A stretch of 64,000 bases of DNA, from the NCBI GenBank assembly GCA_014238065.1, contig JABABU010000010.1:1-64000 (forward strand), given 5' to 3'. The first letter of the stretch is position 1. Each line of letters opens with the position of its first letter. Made by a program: the position numbers and the translations under genes. The notes below the pieces were generated by a model. That model made no database searches and was not told the origin of the DNA. It saw only the letters and a list, made by a program, of their open reading frames with translations. This document shows, in pieces, positions 7,571 to 16,023 of the stretch. The stretch comes from Actinomycetota bacterium. Lineage in GTDB: Bacteria > Actinomycetota > Acidimicrobiia > Acidimicrobiales > Poriferisodalaceae.

Positions 7571-7798
7571 TCAGATCGACTCGCAGAAATCGCGAACGGG
7601 ACCAAGGCTCTCGTTCACCGATGGCACCACGGCCGGGACCGTGCTGGTCTTTTCCGCAATGACTTCGACGCCTCCGAGCACGTTTCCAAGTGTTCGGTTC
7701 ACCGCTATCAGATGAAGGATCACCCGGATCAAGCCGATGGCCGCGGCGGCGATGATGAGAGCAGCGATGACGACGGTCACCCATGCAACGGTTTCCAC
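7571..7798 (-). CDS. Small single-pass membrane protein
   Basis: The 75-residue protein has an N-terminal transmembrane helix (residues 5-30) and a short helical tail whose spacing (NRTLGNVLGGVEVIAEKTSTV, then VNESLGPV) echoes the protein encoded at 6642-7007. It has one cysteine near the C-terminus. The gene lies 15 bases after the preceding membrane gene and 16 before the next, all in the same direction. No function is known to me; co-transcription with the CO dehydrogenase genes is likely. Confidence 0.62.
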   Translation of the reverse strand: METVAWVTVVIAALIIAAAAIGLIRVILHLIAVNRTLGNVLGGVEVIAEKTSTVPAVVPSVNESLGPVRDFCESI

Positions 7799-7813
7799 GA
7801 TGAGTTCTCCTTC

Positions 7814-8062
7814 TCAGTTCAAGAGTTTTCCGACAGAGCCGGCGTACCGAACGGCGCCGTCGGCAACCTCGGCAATGGTCTGATCAGTTCGGGCAAGGAG
7901 CTCTGGTGTGGTGTCGACCTCGTCTATGAGGGCGAGACCGCCGGCAAGAACGTCATCGGCTGCAGCACGGATGCGCTCCAGCGCTGCAAGCACGCGATTG
8001 AGTAGCGCGACGAGCACGGGAACCACGACCACCACAAGGATCACATTGCCGATCCACCACAT
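7814..8062 (-). CDS. Small single-pass membrane protein directly after coxG
   Basis: The 82-residue protein has a transmembrane helix at residues 3-24 followed by an amphipathic helical region (RVLAALERIRAAADDVLAGG, then ELLARTDQTIAEVADGAV). It starts 17 bases after the coxG stop with AGGAGG just upstream. It is the first of six consecutive membrane genes. The helical tail could form a coiled coil or pack on a partner such as CoxG, but this is inference from position. Confidence 0.65.
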   Translation of the reverse strand: MWWIGNVILVVVVVPVLVALLNRVLAALERIRAAADDVLAGGLALIDEVDTTPELLARTDQTIAEVADGAVRYAGSVGKLLN

Positions 8063-8079
8063 AGAAAGTCCTCCTGATG

Positions 8080-8664
8080 TCAGCTGGCCTGCGGTCGGTA
8101 GGGAAGAAAGAAGCGTCGGAAGACGCGGCCGAGTGCCGTACGAAGCGCTCGCAACCCGATGGCCAGACCACTGGCCGGTTTCACAGTTGCGGCCTGTTCG
8201 GGGTCCAGACCACTCGAAATTGCCTCCAGTCGATTCTGCATGTTCGCGGCGAAATCGTCGAGCAAGACCGACGTGACATCCGCGATCATGCCTCGACCAT
8301 ATTGAGCAGCCGCTCCGGAGAGCTGTAGGTCCAGCGATACGTCGACTTTGGTTCCGTTCGGGACGGACAGAAGGGCTGCATTCAGCTGCAACGCTGCCTG
8401 TCCACGGCCTTTCTTATCGGCGCCAGCCGCGTCGACCACGATCGTCTTGTCGGTGTCGCGGCGCTCCAGGATCTGGGCATTGCCGTCGAACTCGAGCTTC
8501 ACGGGGCCAAGCCCGACCACAACGGTGCCCGCGTAGTTGTCTTCGCCGATCTTCTCGGTCAGCTCGGCACCAGGGAGACACGCCGCGACCTGCGGTATGT
8601 CACCGAAGAAGTCCCACACCGCCTCGAGTTGCTCCGCCACCTCGAAATCGTTCTTGATCAGCAT
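8080..8664 (-). CDS. coxG: CoxG, SRPBCC-fold CO dehydrogenase accessory protein
   Basis: The 194-residue protein begins with the CoxG-type SRPBCC domain (FEVAEQLEAVWDFFGDIPQVAACLPGA, residues 6-32, and YAGTVVVGLGPVKLEFDG, about 44-61). A helical linker and a basic, aromatic C-terminal segment (LGRVFRRFFLP) follow and could touch the membrane. CoxG proteins are required for CO oxidation; work on a mycobacterial CoxG links it to menaquinone binding and delivery to the enzyme. Its start overlaps the end of the CoxI-YHS gene. The membrane genes that follow may be its partners. Confidence 0.88.
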   Translation of the reverse strand: MLIKNDFEVAEQLEAVWDFFGDIPQVAACLPGAELTEKIGEDNYAGTVVVGLGPVKLEFDGNAQILERRDTDKTIVVDAAGADKKGRGQAALQLNAALLSVPNGTKVDVSLDLQLSGAAAQYGRGMIADVTSVLLDDFAANMQNRLEAISSGLDPEQAATVKPASGLAIGLRALRTALGRVFRRFFLPYRPQAS

Positions 8665-9608
8665 GTCGCGTCACCTGCCAGCTCCGGTCCGACTTGTCGT
8701 TCGAATTGATCGCGACACCCGACGCAGCAGAAATAATGCGTGTCACTGTCGACCACGAGCGGATGACTCGTGCTGTCGGCAACGACGGGCATACCGCAGA
8801 CGGGGTCTATCGCTTCGACTGCGACCGGCGTTCGGGTCGTGACCACCCGGCGAAGCTTCCCAGCCGCTCGTAGCTCGACGAGTTCCGCCAAGACGGCGAC
8901 GGCAACTTCGCGATGCGACGTCGGTCCGAGGTCCAGGCCCACGGGAATGCGTATACCTGCGAGCACATCCTTGCCGAAGCCACGGTCGGCCAGATACCCA
9001 CGAAGGGCCTCGCCCCTGTCCACCGAGCCGACGATGCCGAGGTACACGGGGTCACAACCAGCCGCTGTTTCGAGGACCTCCTCGTCTCCGTGCCCTTGGG
9101 TTGCGATGACGACGGCGGATTGCGGTCCGATCATCTCAGCGGACAAGTCCGCTCGGTCGATGAGTTCGGCGTTCCAATCGAGCACCTGGGCCAGTTCCAG
9201 CAGCGTGTGCGCCATGGGAGATCTGCCGACGACCACAAGATGGACAATCGGTATGACGGGTTCGATGAAAATCTGCAAGGCACCCTCACTTTGGCAAGAG
9301 ATCGCGATCGCTGTCATTCCTTGGGGAACTTCACCGAACTGCTCGGAGGTACCAAGGGCCAGCAATCGTGACCGACCTTCGGCGAGCACCTCGAGCGCTT
9401 CACGGATGAGCACTGGCTCTGCGCACGCGCCACCGATCCAGCCGATGACCTCACCGTCGCCGGTGACGATGGCGCGAGATCCGTGCTGACCCGACGACGG
9501 GGCTTCTCTCCACACTGCGGTCGCGAGCGCGAACTCCTCGCCTCGCCGCTGCAATTCGACGGCGTACCGCATCACCCCCCAATCATCGAGGGCTGACCGG
9601 TTGTTCAC
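8658..9608 (-). CDS. coxI: CoxI/XdhC-family maturation factor fused to a C-terminal YHS domain
   Basis: The GTG at 9608 overlaps the coxL stop (GTGA) and gives 316 residues; a longer frame to 9773 would lie inside coxL. The N-terminal XdhC domain contains ATAVWREAPSSGQHGSRA (30-47) and GWIGGACAEP (56-65). A Rossmann-like domain begins near VHLVVVGRSP (122-131). The C-terminus is a YHS domain with DPVCGMPV (268-275) and YFCCVGC (292-298), a cysteine set typical of metal-binding YHS modules. It probably handles the Mo cofactor for CoxL, and the YHS part may bind the copper or another metal of the site. Confidence 0.85.
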   Translation of the reverse strand: MNNRSALDDWGVMRYAVELQRRGEEFALATAVWREAPSSGQHGSRAIVTGDGEVIGWIGGACAEPVLIREALEVLAEGRSRLLALGTSEQFGEVPQGMTAIAISCQSEGALQIFIEPVIPIVHLVVVGRSPMAHTLLELAQVLDWNAELIDRADLSAEMIGPQSAVVIATQGHGDEEVLETAAGCDPVYLGIVGSVDRGEALRGYLADRGFGKDVLAGIRIPVGLDLGPTSHREVAVAVLAELVELRAAGKLRRVVTTRTPVAVEAIDPVCGMPVVADSTSHPLVVDSDTHYFCCVGCRDQFERQVGPELAGDATC

Positions 9609-11986
9609 GAGTCCGTCCTGAGCGGCGGGGCGCCTGAGACGTCGTGTTGTTCTGTGAGGGCCTCGTGCACCCGGTCGGGTAACAGCGGCATGTCGATGTT
9701 GCGAACACCGGTGTCTTTCAAGGCGTCCATCACCGCATTCACGAACGCAGCAGGGCCACCGACGGTCGCGCACTCGCCGATCCCCTTTGCACCGATCGGA
9801 TGATGTGGACAGGGCGTCACGACCTCGTGCAACTCAAACCCCGGCGTCTCCCATGCCGTCGGCAACAGATAGTCCATGTAGTTCGAACCAATGCAGTTGC
9901 CCTCGTTGTCGAAGGTGATGAACTGCATGCTGGCCATCGCGTAGGCCTCGGTGAGACCGCCCATGATCTGGCCTTCGACGATCATCGGGTTGATGCGAAC
10001 GCCACAATCGTCGACGGCGACCATGTTCAACACGTCCCACACGCCTGTCAGCGGGTCGACTTCGACCGTCGCGATGTAGCACGCAAAGGGCCACGTCAGA
10101 TTCGGCGGATCGTAGTAGGCGTTGTTCTCGAGCCCTGGTTCCATACCGTCCGGCATGTTGCTGTACGCAGCGTTTGCGCACTCCTGGATGGTCACTCCGA
10201 GATCGGGCGCACTCCGCACGAAGAAGCGGCCGAGCTCCCAGTCGACGTCTTCCTCGGAAACCTCGAGCAGATGGGCGGCGATCTTTCTCGCCTTCGCCCG
10301 AATCTTGCGTGACACCATCGCCACTGCAGCACCGGCAACCGGGGTGCTCCTCGACGCGTAAGTTCCCATGCCGAACGGCGCCGTATCGGTGTCACCTTCT
10401 TCGACAACGATGTCCTCGGCGGGAATACCGAGTTCGTGGGCAACGATCTGGGCCCAGGTGGTTTCGTGACCCTGGCCTTGCGTCTTGGCGCCGGTACGCA
10501 GGATCGCCTTGCCCGTCATGTGAACCCGCAACTCGGCAGAGTCGAACATCTTGATGCCGAGAATGTCGTACTCGCGGCTGTTGCCTGCCCCCAGCGGTTC
10601 GGTCATCGTCGAGATCCCGATACCGAGCAGCCGACCCCTCTTCTTCGCTTCTTCCTTCTGCTTCAGGAAGTCGTCGTAGCCCACCGCCTTCAAGCCGATG
10701 TCGAGACATTTGGCGTATTGGCCGGAGTCGGTCAGGAACCCGAAAGCGGTGCGATGCGGAAAATCGTCATCCTGGACGAAGTTCATGCGACGGAACTCGG
10801 CTTGATCCATACCGAGGTCGTCCGCTGCGGCCTGCACCATCCGTTCCTGAAAGAACATCGCCTCCGTGACACGGAACGAGCACCGATACGCCACACCGCC
10901 AGGCGCCTTGTTCGTGTAGTAGCCCCGCGATGTGAGGTGAGCCGTCGGAATGTCGTAGCAAGCAAATGCCGAATGCATGAGCCCGATCTTGAACTTGCTC
11001 GGCTGCGCATCAGAGAAGAAGGCGCCATGATCGGAGTCGGTGTGCATTCTTACGCCGAGGATTCTTCCGTCCTGTCTCATTGCCATCTGGCCGCGCAGGT
11101 AGACGTCACGCCCGAAACCGGTCGAGATCAGGTTGCCGCTCTTGTCCTCGATCCATTTCACCGGACGTTCGAGAAGAATCGACGCGAGGATCGAGGCGAC
11201 GTAGCCCGGATAGACGGGAACCTTGTTGCCGAAACCACCCCCGAGATCAGGTGAAACGATTCTGATCATGTGCTCTGGGAGTTCGGCCACGATCGCCACG
11301 GCCGCCCGGATGATGTGGGGCGCCTGAGTGGTCATGTAGACGGTCAACTTCGACGTGGACCTGTCGAAGTCAGCAATTGAACCGCACGTCTCGATCGGAG
11401 AAGGGTGTGACCGTGGATAGTGAAGCTCGATCTCCGAGACGACGTCGGCCTCGGCGAAGGCCCGGTCGGTGCCATCCTTGTCGCCGACATCCCAGTCGAA
11501 GACCACGTTGTCCTGTTGGTTGACCTTGTCGTCGCGAATGACAGGTGCACCTGACGCCATTGCCTGCGTCGGGTTGACGATCGGAGGAAGTGGCTCGTAG
11601 TCGACAACGATCGCCTCGCACGCATCCTTGGCGATATAGGGATCGTCAGCTACGACACACGCAACTTCCTGGCCCTGGAACCTGACCTTGTCCGTCGCGA
11701 GCACTGCTTGGGTGTCATATGACAACGTCGGCATCCATGCCAGATTTCGGCTGGCCATCATCTCGCCGGTCAGAACGAGGCGTACGCCCGGGACCGCCCA
11801 CGCAGCCGACACGTCGATCGACTTGATGCGCGCATGGGCGAGGGGACTGCGCAGGATCTCCATGTGCAGCATGCCGGGCAGCGTGATGTCATCGACATAG
11901 TTGCCGGCCCCCCGGATGAACCGATTGTCCTCGACCCTGCGCCGGCTGGCTCCCAGCCCGCCGATCTTGATCTCATCGATGCTCAT
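9605..11986 (-). CDS. coxL: Aerobic carbon-monoxide dehydrogenase large subunit, form I
   Basis: The 793-residue protein is the catalytic molybdopterin subunit that oxidises CO to CO2. The active-site loop AYRCSFR (366-372, Cys369) is the diagnostic motif of true form I CoxL, as opposed to AYRGAGR in form II. The catalytic base lies in GAKGIGE (732-738, Glu738). DLGGGFGNK (247-255) and [10 protein letters not shown] (504-513) are pterin-contact regions. Length and motifs are those of an intact enzyme. It is preceded by coxS with a four-base overlap and followed by coxI with another. The expected complex is CoxL2M2S2, cytoplasmic and membrane-associated, passing electrons to the respiratory chain. 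Confidence 0.96.
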   Translation of the reverse strand: MSIDEIKIGGLGASRRRVEDNRFIRGAGNYVDDITLPGMLHMEILRSPLAHARIKSIDVSAAWAVPGVRLVLTGEMMASRNLAWMPTLSYDTQAVLATDKVRFQGQEVACVVADDPYIAKDACEAIVVDYEPLPPIVNPTQAMASGAPVIRDDKVNQQDNVVFDWDVGDKDGTDRAFAEADVVSEIELHYPRSHPSPIETCGSIADFDRSTSKLTVYMTTQAPHIIRAAVAIVAELPEHMIRIVSPDLGGGFGNKVPVYPGYVASILASILLERPVKWIEDKSGNLISTGFGRDVYLRGQMAMRQDGRILGVRMHTDSDHGAFFSDAQPSKFKIGLMHSAFACYDIPTAHLTSRGYYTNKAPGGVAYRCSFRVTEAMFFQERMVQAAADDLGMDQAEFRRMNFVQDDDFPHRTAFGFLTDSGQYAKCLDIGLKAVGYDDFLKQKEEAKKRGRLLGIGISTMTEPLGAGNSREYDILGIKMFDSAELRVHMTGKAILRTGAKTQGQGHETTWAQIVAHELGIPAEDIVVEEGDTDTAPFGMGTYASRSTPVAGAAVAMVSRKIRAKARKIAAHLLEVSEEDVDWELGRFFVRSAPDLGVTIQECANAAYSNMPDGMEPGLENNAYYDPPNLTWPFACYIATVEVDPLTGVWDVLNMVAVDDCGVRINPMIVEGQIMGGLTEAYAMASMQFITFDNEGNCIGSNYMDYLLPTAWETPGFELHEVVTPCPHHPIGAKGIGECATVGGPAAFVNAVMDALKDTGVRNIDMPLLPDRVHEALTEQHDVSGAPPLRTDS

Positions 11987-12546
11987 GACGCCTCGCCCTC
12001 CGCGCTGTCCGCATCATTCGGAGGAGCTTGGGCACGGAGCTTCTCCGCTGCCCACAGCACTGCCTTGACAATGTTCTGGTAGCCGGTGCACCGACAGAGG
12101 TTGCCGCTCAGCGCCCAACGGATCTCATCCTCGGTGGGGTCCGGATTTTCATCGAGCAACGCAGTGGCGCTGAGCATCATTCCGGGAGTACAGAACCCAC
12201 ACTGCAACCCGTGCTCCTCCTTGAAACCCTCCTGAACGGCGTGCAGTTCGTTCGGCGCCGCGAGGCCCTCGACGGTGATCACTTCATGACCGTCGGCCTG
12301 AACGGCGAGCATCGTGCAGCTCTTGACCGGACTCCCGTCGAACAAAACAGTGCATGCGCCACAGTTCGTCGTGTCACAGCCGGTGTGGGTCCCTGTGAGC
12401 TTGAAACCCTGCCGGATCAGGTGCGCAAGCAGCAGGCGTGGCTCGACATCGACCGTGCGAGACTCACCGTTGATTCTGAGGCTGACCCGCCGGACAGGGA
12501 CATCGTTGCTCGGCGCCGACGTTACCTCCGCGAACAAGCTCGTCAT
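11983..12546 (-). CDS. coxS: CO dehydrogenase small subunit, two [2Fe-2S] clusters
   Basis: The 187-residue protein has the plant-ferredoxin-like cluster motif with Cys57, Cys62, Cys65 and Cys77. The second, alpha-helical cluster is held by Cys116, Cys119, Cys151 and Cys153 (CGFCTPGM and LCRCTGY). These relay electrons from the Mo site in CoxL to FAD in CoxM. A 20-residue N-terminal extension and an acidic C-terminal tail make it slightly longer than average. The gene lies one base after the coxM stop and overlaps coxL by four bases. Confidence 0.95.
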   Translation of the reverse strand: MTSLFAEVTSAPSNDVPVRRVSLRINGESRTVDVEPRLLLAHLIRQGFKLTGTHTGCDTTNCGACTVLFDGSPVKSCTMLAVQADGHEVITVEGLAAPNELHAVQEGFKEEHGLQCGFCTPGMMLSATALLDENPDPTEDEIRWALSGNLCRCTGYQNIVKAVLWAAEKLRAQAPPNDADSAEGEAS

Positions 12547-12547
12547 G

Positions 12548-13423
12548 TCACGCCGCCTCCTGGTTGGTGAGCTGAAGGTTCGAGAGGAGTCGCGTCACGA
12601 AGGTCGCGACGATGTGTCGTTTGTAGTCAGCGCTTCCACGATGATCGGACCTGGGTCGGGAAGCGCTTGCGGCGAGTTCGGCCGCTCTGGCGATTTCGTC
12701 ATCGGTCAAGTTGCCTCCCACCAGCGACGCAGCAGCGTCGGACGCATCGATGGTCGAGCTGCCAACACCGGTGAGTCCGATACCTGCCCTCGCAACAGAG
12801 GACCCGGAGCGTTCGATCGACACCGCCACTCCGGCAGTCGCGAAGTCGCCGACCCTGCGCTCGAGCTTGAGATAACCGCCGGCTCGGTCACCGACCGGTG
12901 CAGGAACAACAGCCTCAATCGCAAGTTCGTCGAAGCCGAGGACTGTCTGGAACGGACCACTCACGAAGTCCGACACCGGAATGGATCGGCTTCCGTCAGG
13001 TCCCTGGGCGACCACTGATCCACCGAGGGCGATCATCACCGAAGCCCAGTCGCCCTGAGGATCGGCGTGACAGACCGAACCGACAAACGTTCCCCGCGTC
13101 CTCACGATCGGATCTGCCACCAACGGAGCGGCTGCGGCGATGGTCGGTTGTATCTCCGCCAGACCGTTGGCCTTCTCTAGATGAGCGTGCCGGCACAGGG
13201 CGCCGATCCGATAGGTCCCGTCAGCATCGGCGCGGTGGTACGCGAGGTCTGGAATGTTGTTGATATCGATGAGGGTGCCAGGGGACGCGAACCGAAGTTT
13301 CATCATCGGCAACAAGCTCTGTCCTCCGGCGAGCACCTTGGCCTCACCGGCCCCCAGACGAAGAAGCTCGACAGCCTCATCGATCGATGTCGGCGCCTCG
13401 TAGCTGAATCGTGACGGGTACAT
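12548..13423 (-). CDS. coxM: CO dehydrogenase medium (FAD-binding) subunit
   Basis: The 291-residue protein shows the FAD-binding signature [13 protein letters not shown] near residue 32, the second contact region [14 protein letters not shown] near 71-84 and a [15 protein letters not shown] loop. It ends with the CO-dehydrogenase flavoprotein C-terminal domain. It receives electrons from the CoxS clusters and passes them to the quinone pool. The ATG at 13423 has an AGAGG site about eleven bases upstream. It is the first structural gene of the M-S-L order typical of form I operons. Confidence 0.94.
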   Translation of the reverse strand: MYPSRFSYEAPTSIDEAVELLRLGAGEAKVLAGGQSLLPMMKLRFASPGTLIDINNIPDLAYHRADADGTYRIGALCRHAHLEKANGLAEIQPTIAAAAPLVADPIVRTRGTFVGSVCHADPQGDWASVMIALGGSVVAQGPDGSRSIPVSDFVSGPFQTVLGFDELAIEAVVPAPVGDRAGGYLKLERRVGDFATAGVAVSIERSGSSVARAGIGLTGVGSSTIDASDAAASLVGGNLTDDEIARAAELAASASRPRSDHRGSADYKRHIVATFVTRLLSNLQLTNQEAA

Positions 13424-13453
13424 ATGGCAGAACGACCTCTTTGGACTTTACGA

Positions 13454-13669
13454 TTAATCGTGTGGATGCGGGTCGGGGATGGCCACCGGCAACGAATCAG
13501 CATCTGGCTCTGGACGCGGCTCCTGGTGCGGTGGCCATGGGCCCTGCACTGGTTGCGACGCAACTTTGAGGTGGTCGATCAACTGCGGCCACGCCCACAC
13601 CGTCGGGCTGGGTCCTTCTTTCGGTGCACCCTCGACCAGTTCATACAACCTTCGATTGGTGCTCTCCAC
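13454..13669 (-). CDS. Small hypothetical leader gene of the cox operon
   Basis: A GTG at 13669 follows GGGGAGG by six bases and opens a 71-residue frame that ends 30 bases before coxM. The N-terminal half (NRRLYELVEGAPKEG, then PTVWAWPQLIDHLKVA) looks like folded protein. The C-terminal third is Pro/His/Asp-rich (PHQEPRPEPDAD, then PDPHPHD). Third-position composition is mixed, so coding status is less certain than for the cox genes. I do not recognise it. A metal-binding tail is possible given the His/Asp content. Confidence 0.45.
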   Translation of the reverse strand: MESTNRRLYELVEGAPKEGPSPTVWAWPQLIDHLKVASQPVQGPWPPHQEPRPEPDADSLPVAIPDPHPHD

Positions 13670-13703
13670 CCAAACCCTCCCCAAGACTTCGGTCGCCTAC
13701 TCA

Positions 13704-13756
13704 CTTCGGAACGAAGACGTCAACTTAGCGTAACCCACGGAACCGCCGCGTTTCAG
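13704..13756 (-). promoter_or_regulatory. Possible promoter and 5'UTR hairpin of the coxMSL arm
   Basis: On the minus strand CTGAAA (13756-13751) and TACGCT (13732-13727) are spaced by 18 bases and fit a weak -35/-10 pair. Downstream of the inferred start is a small inverted repeat, CTTCG-GAA-CGAAG (13704-13716). The segment 13670-13845 between the leader gene and the nitroreductase otherwise shows nothing. Confidence 0.3.
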
Positions 13757-13845
13757 TTCGTGAACCAACTAACGGAGAAACGTTGACATTCGTCCTCGTT
13801 GCGATGATTTCCCATCCACAGCAGCCAGTCGGTCATGACGTCTCG

Positions 13846-14274
13846 TCACCCCGCCGGATCGAGGAACACGAGCGGGATCTCGCGGTCGGTCTTCGACTGG
13901 TAGTCGGCATAGTTCTCGAATTTCTCGATGATCATGGGCCACAGCACGGCTCGCTGGTCGGCATCGGCGACCGTGGCTGTCATCTTGCTGGTTCCAGTTT
14001 TGGTCCTCACGTCGACGTTCGGGTTGTGGCGAAGGTTCAGGAACCACGCAGGATGATGGTCTTCACCGGCCTTCGACGCCACGAGTACGATCGTGCCGCC
14101 CTCCTGATGAGGGCTCGTGAGCATCACCGATCGCGGCTGGCCGCTCTTGCGCCCGATCGTGGTGAGTTCGAGAACCGGCATGTCCGCCGCGTTCCAACCG
14201 ACGCGACCGCCGCTGATCTTCAGCAGGCCTCGGTGCATGAAGTTCATTGTCTGCAGTCGAAAGTCACTCGGCAT
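13846..14274 (-). CDS. Deazaflavin (F420)-dependent nitroreductase-family protein
   Basis: The 142-residue protein has the DDN/PNPOx-like split-barrel signatures VLELTTIGRKSGQPRSVMLT (about 34-53) and ASKAGEDHHPAWFLNLRHNPNV (about 66-87), the flavin/F420-contact regions of the Ddn family. These enzymes use F420H2 to reduce quinones and xenobiotics and are almost restricted to actinobacteria and relatives. The ATG at 14274 is accepted because residues 1-33 fit the family N-terminus. It is convergent with nothing and lies just left of the Rpf gene on the same strand. The substrate is unknown. Confidence 0.85.
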   Translation of the reverse strand: MPSDFRLQTMNFMHRGLLKISGGRVGWNAADMPVLELTTIGRKSGQPRSVMLTSPHQEGGTIVLVASKAGEDHHPAWFLNLRHNPNVDVRTKTGTSKMTATVADADQRAVLWPMIIEKFENYADYQSKTDREIPLVFLDPAG

Positions 14275-14310
14275 CCGCCGACCGTACCGCTCTCTCTCGG
14301 CGGATGCCTC

Positions 14311-15474
14311 TCAGATGAGGCCGAGTCTTCTGGCGCATCCAGGCCACGCACCCCAGCCCTGTATGGCCTGCAAACGGGCGCCCCGGTAGATCTGCTCGAT
14401 CCGGGTGTTCTGGTGCGGCAGGCCCACGCCGTCAACCCAGCCCCACGAGCCGGCCGAGAACTGAAGACCGCCGTAGTAGCCATTGCCCGTGTCGATGTCC
14501 CAACGTTCGCCCGACTCGCAATCGGCCATCGAGTCCCAAATCGCGATCTGAGCGACAGAAAGGCTGTCGTAGTACTCCTGCGCATCGAGTCCGACGGGGG
14601 CAACAGGCGTCGCGACGGATCCTGCGTCGACGGCAAACACGTAGTCGTCGTCGCCAACTGCTGCCATGTCGGAAACCGAACCGCTGATCTCGCCGACGGC
14701 AGCGCCATCGAACGCTGCGGACCCGAATGTGAAGATGCCACCGTCGGCACCAGCAAGCCAGTAGCCACCATCGTCTGGAACGGCCGCCATCGACACGACG
14801 TCACCGTCGAGATCGACAGCGCCCATCGAACCAAAGAACGTCGCTTCGCCGAAGGTGAACACACCACCATCACCTGCGCCGAGCCAGTAGCCGGAATCGT
14901 CAGAAGTCGGTGACATCGCCACAATGGGCGACACGAGGTCGTAGATCGCCGCGGACCCGTGGAACTCGGCATCGCCGACCGTGAAGATTCCACCGTCAGA
15001 GGCGGCCAGCCAGAACCCGTTGCCTGTAGAAGTTCGCGCGATGCCGACGATCGGCAGATCGAGCGGTAGGTGCGAGACATCGCCAAGATCTGGAGCGTCT
15101 CCATACGCGAACACTGCGCCGTCCGATGCGGCAAGCCAGTAGCCGTGCCCGGTCGGGGTGGCCTCGATGCCAACGATCGGCTCATCAGCTGGAGACTCGG
15201 TCAGATCGCCGTAGTGTTCTGCCGAGCCGTGGGTCGTGATGATGCCATCGGCATCAACGGTCCACATCGAACCCTCGTCCTTGACGGCGATTCCCACGGC
15301 GGCCATAGCAAGGGGAACGTCCGGGATGTCAATGACGACATCAGGCGACGTCCACACCGGTGGTGGAACATGGGCGCCAACACTCGGCGCCACGATCACG
15401 ACAGCCATCGCAGTGGCGAGGACGGCGACCATTCGGCGGTACCAGCGCCTTTCGGAGTGAGATCTCGACATCAT
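14311..15474 (-). CDS. Secreted Rpf-like resuscitation factor with propeller-like repeats
   Basis: The 387-residue protein has a signal peptide (RRMVAVLATAMAVVIVAPSVGA). About five repeats of around 40 residues follow, built on GYWLAASDGGIFTFGDA..HGS (residues roughly 60-275). The C-terminal transglycosylase-like domain begins near WDSMADCESGERWDIDTGNG and includes GGLQFSAGSWGWVDG, the conserved core of resuscitation-promoting factors. The catalytic glutamate is in CESGE. It would cleave peptidoglycan outside the cell during growth resumption. The same repeat type occurs in the secreted protein at 49873-51774. Two ATGs (15474 and 15471) are possible starts. Confidence 0.85.
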   Translation of the reverse strand: MMSRSHSERRWYRRMVAVLATAMAVVIVAPSVGAHVPPPVWTSPDVVIDIPDVPLAMAAVGIAVKDEGSMWTVDADGIITTHGSAEHYGDLTESPADEPIVGIEATPTGHGYWLAASDGAVFAYGDAPDLGDVSHLPLDLPIVGIARTSTGNGFWLAASDGGIFTVGDAEFHGSAAIYDLVSPIVAMSPTSDDSGYWLGAGDGGVFTFGEATFFGSMGAVDLDGDVVSMAAVPDDGGYWLAGADGGIFTFGSAAFDGAAVGEISGSVSDMAAVGDDDYVFAVDAGSVATPVAPVGLDAQEYYDSLSVAQIAIWDSMADCESGERWDIDTGNGYYGGLQFSAGSWGWVDGVGLPHQNTRIEQIYRGARLQAIQGWGAWPGCARRLGLI

Positions 15475-15485
15475 TTCGTCATAAT

Positions 15486-15503
15486 TGTGACATGTTCGTC
15501 ACA
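15486..15503. promoter_or_regulatory. CRP-like palindrome upstream of the Rpf gene
   Basis: TGTGAC-ATGTTC-GTCACA is a perfect inverted repeat with six-base arms, eleven bases before the Rpf start codon. It contains the TGTGA/TCACA half-sites of CRP-family regulators but with eight rather than six central bases. The position over the promoter suggests a repressor or regulatory site. Confidence 0.4.
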
Positions 15504-15655
15504 CAATTCCACCTCGCCAACCCGTGCGGTGAAACACGGCCATCAACCGACACCATCGGACGCAGCGAGGGTCGCCCGCCAGATCGGGGCCATCTGGCAA
15601 CGAAGCTCAGACACGAGACCGCCGCCTGCCGGGCGGACCCAATCAGACGGCGGTT

Positions 15656-15743
15656 TGGCGGAGAGGATGGGATTCGAACCCACGGTGGCTTACACCACAA
15701 CGCCTTAGCAGGGCGCCCCATTCGTCCACTCTGGCACCTCTCC
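15656..15743 (-). tRNA. tRNA-Ser (anticodon GCT)
   Basis: On the minus strand the acceptor arms GGAGAGG and CCTCTCC pair. The T loop GGTTCGAATCC is intact, and the anticodon loop CTGCTAA carries GCT. There is a long class II variable arm, a discriminator G and an encoded 3' CCA (15658-15656). It reads AGC/AGT serine codons. The 280 bases between this gene and the start at 16024 show no convincing gene. Confidence 0.95.
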
Positions 15744-16023
15744 ACCGACCATCGTAACGGTCGCCTGCCCCGACAGGAACAGAGATCTACTGAAGCAAGA
15801 AGATCGTCCATCACCGCCAGATGGCTGCGTCGTGGCAAGACGGGTGATCCAGAGAGGACAACCAAGAGATCCCGGTGGCGGGCTCGCACAACCATCGCGT
15901 CATGGGGCAACTGCGACATGCGGTCTCTCGAGGAAATTGCTGTCTTGGCTTCCGACTGTCGAAAGACACGGACCCGAGAGACAATGGTTGACCACGGCTG
16001 ATCAGCAGACAGGGGGATCGACG

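Noticed and set aside
13424..13786. Plus-strand 120-residue frame upstream of coxM
   Set aside because: It is antisense to the likely cox leader gene, has a poor start and an implausible Trp/Arg-rich composition.
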